A DNA stretch of 64,000 nucleotides from Oxyruncus cristatus (Eukaryota > Chordata > Aves > Passeriformes > Cotingidae), in contig VXAY01001101.1 in NCBI GenBank assembly GCA_013399855.1, positions 496,001-560,000 on the forward strand, read 5' to 3'. Within the stretch, counting starts at the first letter, position 1. Every line of letters starts with the position of its first letter. A program made the translations under genes and the position numbers. Of this stretch, positions 52,183 to 64,000 are shown one piece after another. Under the pieces are notes generated by a model, which saw only the letters and a list, made by a program, of their open reading frames with translations, searched no databases and was not told where the DNA came from.

Positions 52183-52190
52183 TGTAAACA
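52183..52190 (-). promoter_or_regulatory. PLOD2: 8-mer match to the miR-30 seed in PLOD2 3'UTR
   Basis: TGTAAACA on the + strand places UGUUUACA in the transcript, an 8-mer site for the miR-30 family. Only the seed matches; an 8-mer in about 1 kb can occur by chance. Confidence 0.3.
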
Positions 52191-52431
52191 AGATGCACAC
52201 CATTTTGTTTTCATGTTGCAATTTTTCATTGGTTGGTACCAAATATACAGACCAAACAAACTTTAGCTGTGTCACTTTACTGAATGAAAACCACAATAAT
52301 TTTTTCTGATGATTTTGTATCTAGACTTGCTTGGTTTTTTTTTCAACGAAGAAAGGGATTCACTATGCTTTTCCATTTTCCCTCCTTACCTACTCTTTAG
52401 GACAGCAGAACGGAAAAACAAGCAGGACATG

Positions 52432-52437
52432 TTTATT
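52432..52437 (-). terminator. PLOD2: alternative proximal AATAAA in PLOD2 3'UTR
   Basis: AATAAA in the transcript about 205 nt after the stop codon. Use would give a very short 3'UTR lacking both miRNA matches. Confidence 0.2.
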
Positions 52438-52641
52438 TTTGACTGAAGGCTCAGAGCAGATATCGACAAATCTTCAACAATATCAGAACATTTTCTGGTT
52501 TTCATTCTTTTAGCCCAAAGTACCTTTGTTGTGTAGGAACAGAAACTTAAAAGTTTCTTTTATCACCATCTTCCAGAAGAAATCTATAAATAAGTGTTTG
52601 TGTAAAGAACACTGCTGTTGAAGAGGGCAAAAAAAATAAAA

Positions 52642-62104
<9,463 letters not shown>

Positions 62105-64000
62105 CTGAAAAGACAAAAAAAGAATGCCTAACTCCCATGTGTCCAGGGATGGGGGNGGGGGGGGAACAGAAACAACAAAACAAACATAAAAACACCCAAA
62201 CCACAACAACTCTACTAATTCATTGCATTAAACGCCCTCTGCAGCACAGTATTGTAAAGCAAGGTGTGTTTAGATCACAGTAGAGTGATTAACTAATGGA
62301 CAATTTAAATACATGGATCAGATGCCTTATATTTTTCTTTTAATAAAGTAAGTGACCTCTAACCTTTACCAAGTTCAGTAATAGCTACTGTACAGTGTCC
62401 TAATGCAAATTGGGATGGGAGAATCATGCCACTGATTTATATAGTTGGGTATTGGTACAGTCACTTAATAGTGAAGTAGTGAAGTACGAGTAAGCTCCTC
62501 TGGCAAGTAACTGCATGTGGTTGTAATATTATCTTTGAAAAAAGATTCTACAGATGTGATCTGCTGATCTGAATAGTAACTAAAACCTTATGGGGGGTAT
62601 AAGACAAAGTATAAAGAAACGTACATTTAAAGACCTTTTCTTTGTCTTTTTTGTGACTTACAAGAACAAGAGGGTTGGTAAGGAGCAATATAAACAAACT
62701 GCACGGGCAGTGAATGGAAATTAGAAAAAGTAATTGAATTTGCCCACCAAATATTTCTATGTTACCATTTTGATCTCAGAAGAATAAACTATCTGTGCAG
62801 ATTCCCAGGACTTCAAGAGAAAGCTGCCACCAAGCAGAAAACACATTCTACTGTAAAGATAAAGGATAAAGGATACAAAAACCATGTTTGTGTGTTTCTG
62901 TCAGGGTGCACTTCCTAGGCTACACCTGCTATAGTGAACTTAGCTTTCCTATGCCATCAGAACAGCAGGAGATTACAGCAAATCAAATATACTTTTAGAG
63001 AGAGTGGAACAATTTCCTAAAGTCAATACTACAGCAGTAGCTTCCTATCATGCAGGTGGTAGTATTGATTGTGTGTATTTTCCCTATTTTAATTCCATCG
63101 TAACAGCTTGAAAAAACTAAAATTATTTTACTTTCTTGTTTTAAAATATCTATAAATACTGTTTCAGTTGAAGTTCCACTTGATTTGATTGATTGAGACT
63201 ATTTTCTGCAAAGGAGAAGATCTCTGTCACTTCAGAAGATCTGATAAACACTGGATGTGACAGGTTACATACAAGTCAAGACAACAGCTGGCATGGCTTC
63301 CTGCCTGCTCTTCTTTCCTTCCCTTCCACTACCTAGCACTAAATGTTCCATAAGAACTACTACTTATCAATACATCTTAGGTCTTTTTGTTTAAACTTTC
63401 TTTTGCACAAAGGACTGAAGAGGTGTAACTTGGTTGGAATCACTGAAGGTAGAGCTTTTTTATTCCATAAATTTAAGCTATCCTTCCTCTTGAAGTCTGA
63501 TCACTAAAGATGTGACAATGATTTGAGATAAATTTTTAAGATACCCAAACGTCAGAAATGGTCTTTCCACTACTGCTGAAATCACTGTTTGGACAACAGC
63601 CTCTCTTTAAATCTTCACTCTGTCATTTGAGACAAAACGGGAGACTTTCCTCTACCTTATGCATACATTTCTATGACAGAAGTTCCTTAATCAGCACTTT
63701 CACATATAATTGCCCCAGTTGAAACCATCAGGTTTTATTTTGGCCATAACATGGTCCTACAATTCAGTCTTTATGACAATTTCCATTACTAACTTATTCT
63801 GTTCAAAGTCTTATAACAACTGGATGCAATTCACATGTAGCTTTATCATTAGCTTAATAACTAATAGTAACCTGACTTTTATATTGCACTTGGCATTGGA
63901 TGTTAATTTTCTTCCAAAAACATTCAGCTCCTTTGTCATTATTCTAATGAGGAAAATAAACCTAAGAGACCAACAGACTTGACGCCAGTCCAGGGTTCCA
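62105..64000 (-). other. PLOD2: PLOD2 intron 10, partial
   Basis: At least 1896 nt of intron running off the window edge. A search for the expected upstream exon (residues around QAEARNMGM) was negative. It contains a G-run with one ambiguous base at 62156. No repeat of known family seen; open frames are short. Confidence 0.8.
62151..62163. repeat. poly-G tract with one ambiguous base
   Basis: Five G, one N at 62156, then a run of G, on the + strand within intron 10. The N marks a homopolymer-length uncertainty and has no coding effect. Confidence 0.9.

Larger units (their letters stand above)
51600..52641 (-). other. PLOD2: PLOD2 3' untranslated region (inferred extent)
   Basis: The sequence follows the TGA stop on the minus strand. 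It is AT-rich and begins with a U-rich run just after the stop. I place its end near 51600 because AATAAA occurs on the minus strand at 51616-51621, giving a UTR of about 1.0 kb. That is close to the roughly 1.1-1.2 kb I recall for mammalian PLOD2. Earlier AATAAA signals at 52066-52071 and 52432-52437 could give shorter forms. A 10-nt match to the start of miR-26 at 51811-51820 favours the long form. The end is inferred, not observed. Confidence 0.5.

Noticed and set aside
62105..64000. Possible PLOD2 exon 10
   Set aside because: I looked on the minus strand for the conserved stretch expected just before exon 11 and for a phase-compatible donor and found none, so it must lie beyond the window.

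Overview
The window is vertebrate nuclear DNA, almost certainly from a bird. Three interspersed repeats are 3'-truncated CR1 LINEs (near 5.1, 24.4 and 54.9 kb), and one block of about 1 kb (55.3-56.3 kb) looks like a solo LTR of the kind common in bird genomes. The DNA is AT-rich and CpG-poor. The only gene I can support is split into short exons with GT-AG introns. There is one scaffold gap (34 N at 9937-9970) and one ambiguous base (62156).

Right part, about 51.6-64.0 kb, minus strand: the 3' half of PLOD2, procollagen-lysine 2-oxoglutarate 5-dioxygenase 2 (lysyl hydroxylase 2). Ten consecutive coding exons join in frame from 62104 down to the stop codon at 52642-52644. They give 382 complete codons, covering part of the accessory glycosyltransferase-like domain and the whole C-terminal Fe(II)/2-oxoglutarate dioxygenase domain with its iron ligands and 2-oxoglutarate-binding arginine. 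The exons correspond to mammalian exons 11-19. They include the 63-nt alternative exon 13A, which in mammals distinguishes the long telopeptide-hydroxylating isoform (LH2b) from the short one. Exons 1-10 and the promoter lie beyond base 64000. A plausible 3'UTR of about 1 kb contains a 10-nt match to the 5' end of miR-26 and an AATAAA near 51.6 kb.

Left and central part, 1-51.6 kb: no recognisable protein-coding gene. This agrees with the gene-poor interval known on the 3' side of PLOD2 in mammals. It holds two CR1 fragments, simple repeats, poly-A tracts and a few local anomalies. These are a GC3-rich 57-nt exon-like segment with good splice sites near 36.3 kb, a small CpG cluster with an AP-1-type palindrome near 41.8 kb, a CpG-retaining stretch near 32.2-32.6 kb, and blocks rich in homeodomain and TCF-like motifs (about 27.8-28.15 and 38.2-38.5 kb) that could be conserved regulatory elements. 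The open reading frames across this part look like chance; several of the longest begin only at TTG or GTG.

I did not find a new multi-gene system. The most informative material is the intact alternative exon 13A with its splicing signals, the 3'UTR miRNA match, and the unidentified exon-like island at 36.3 kb.
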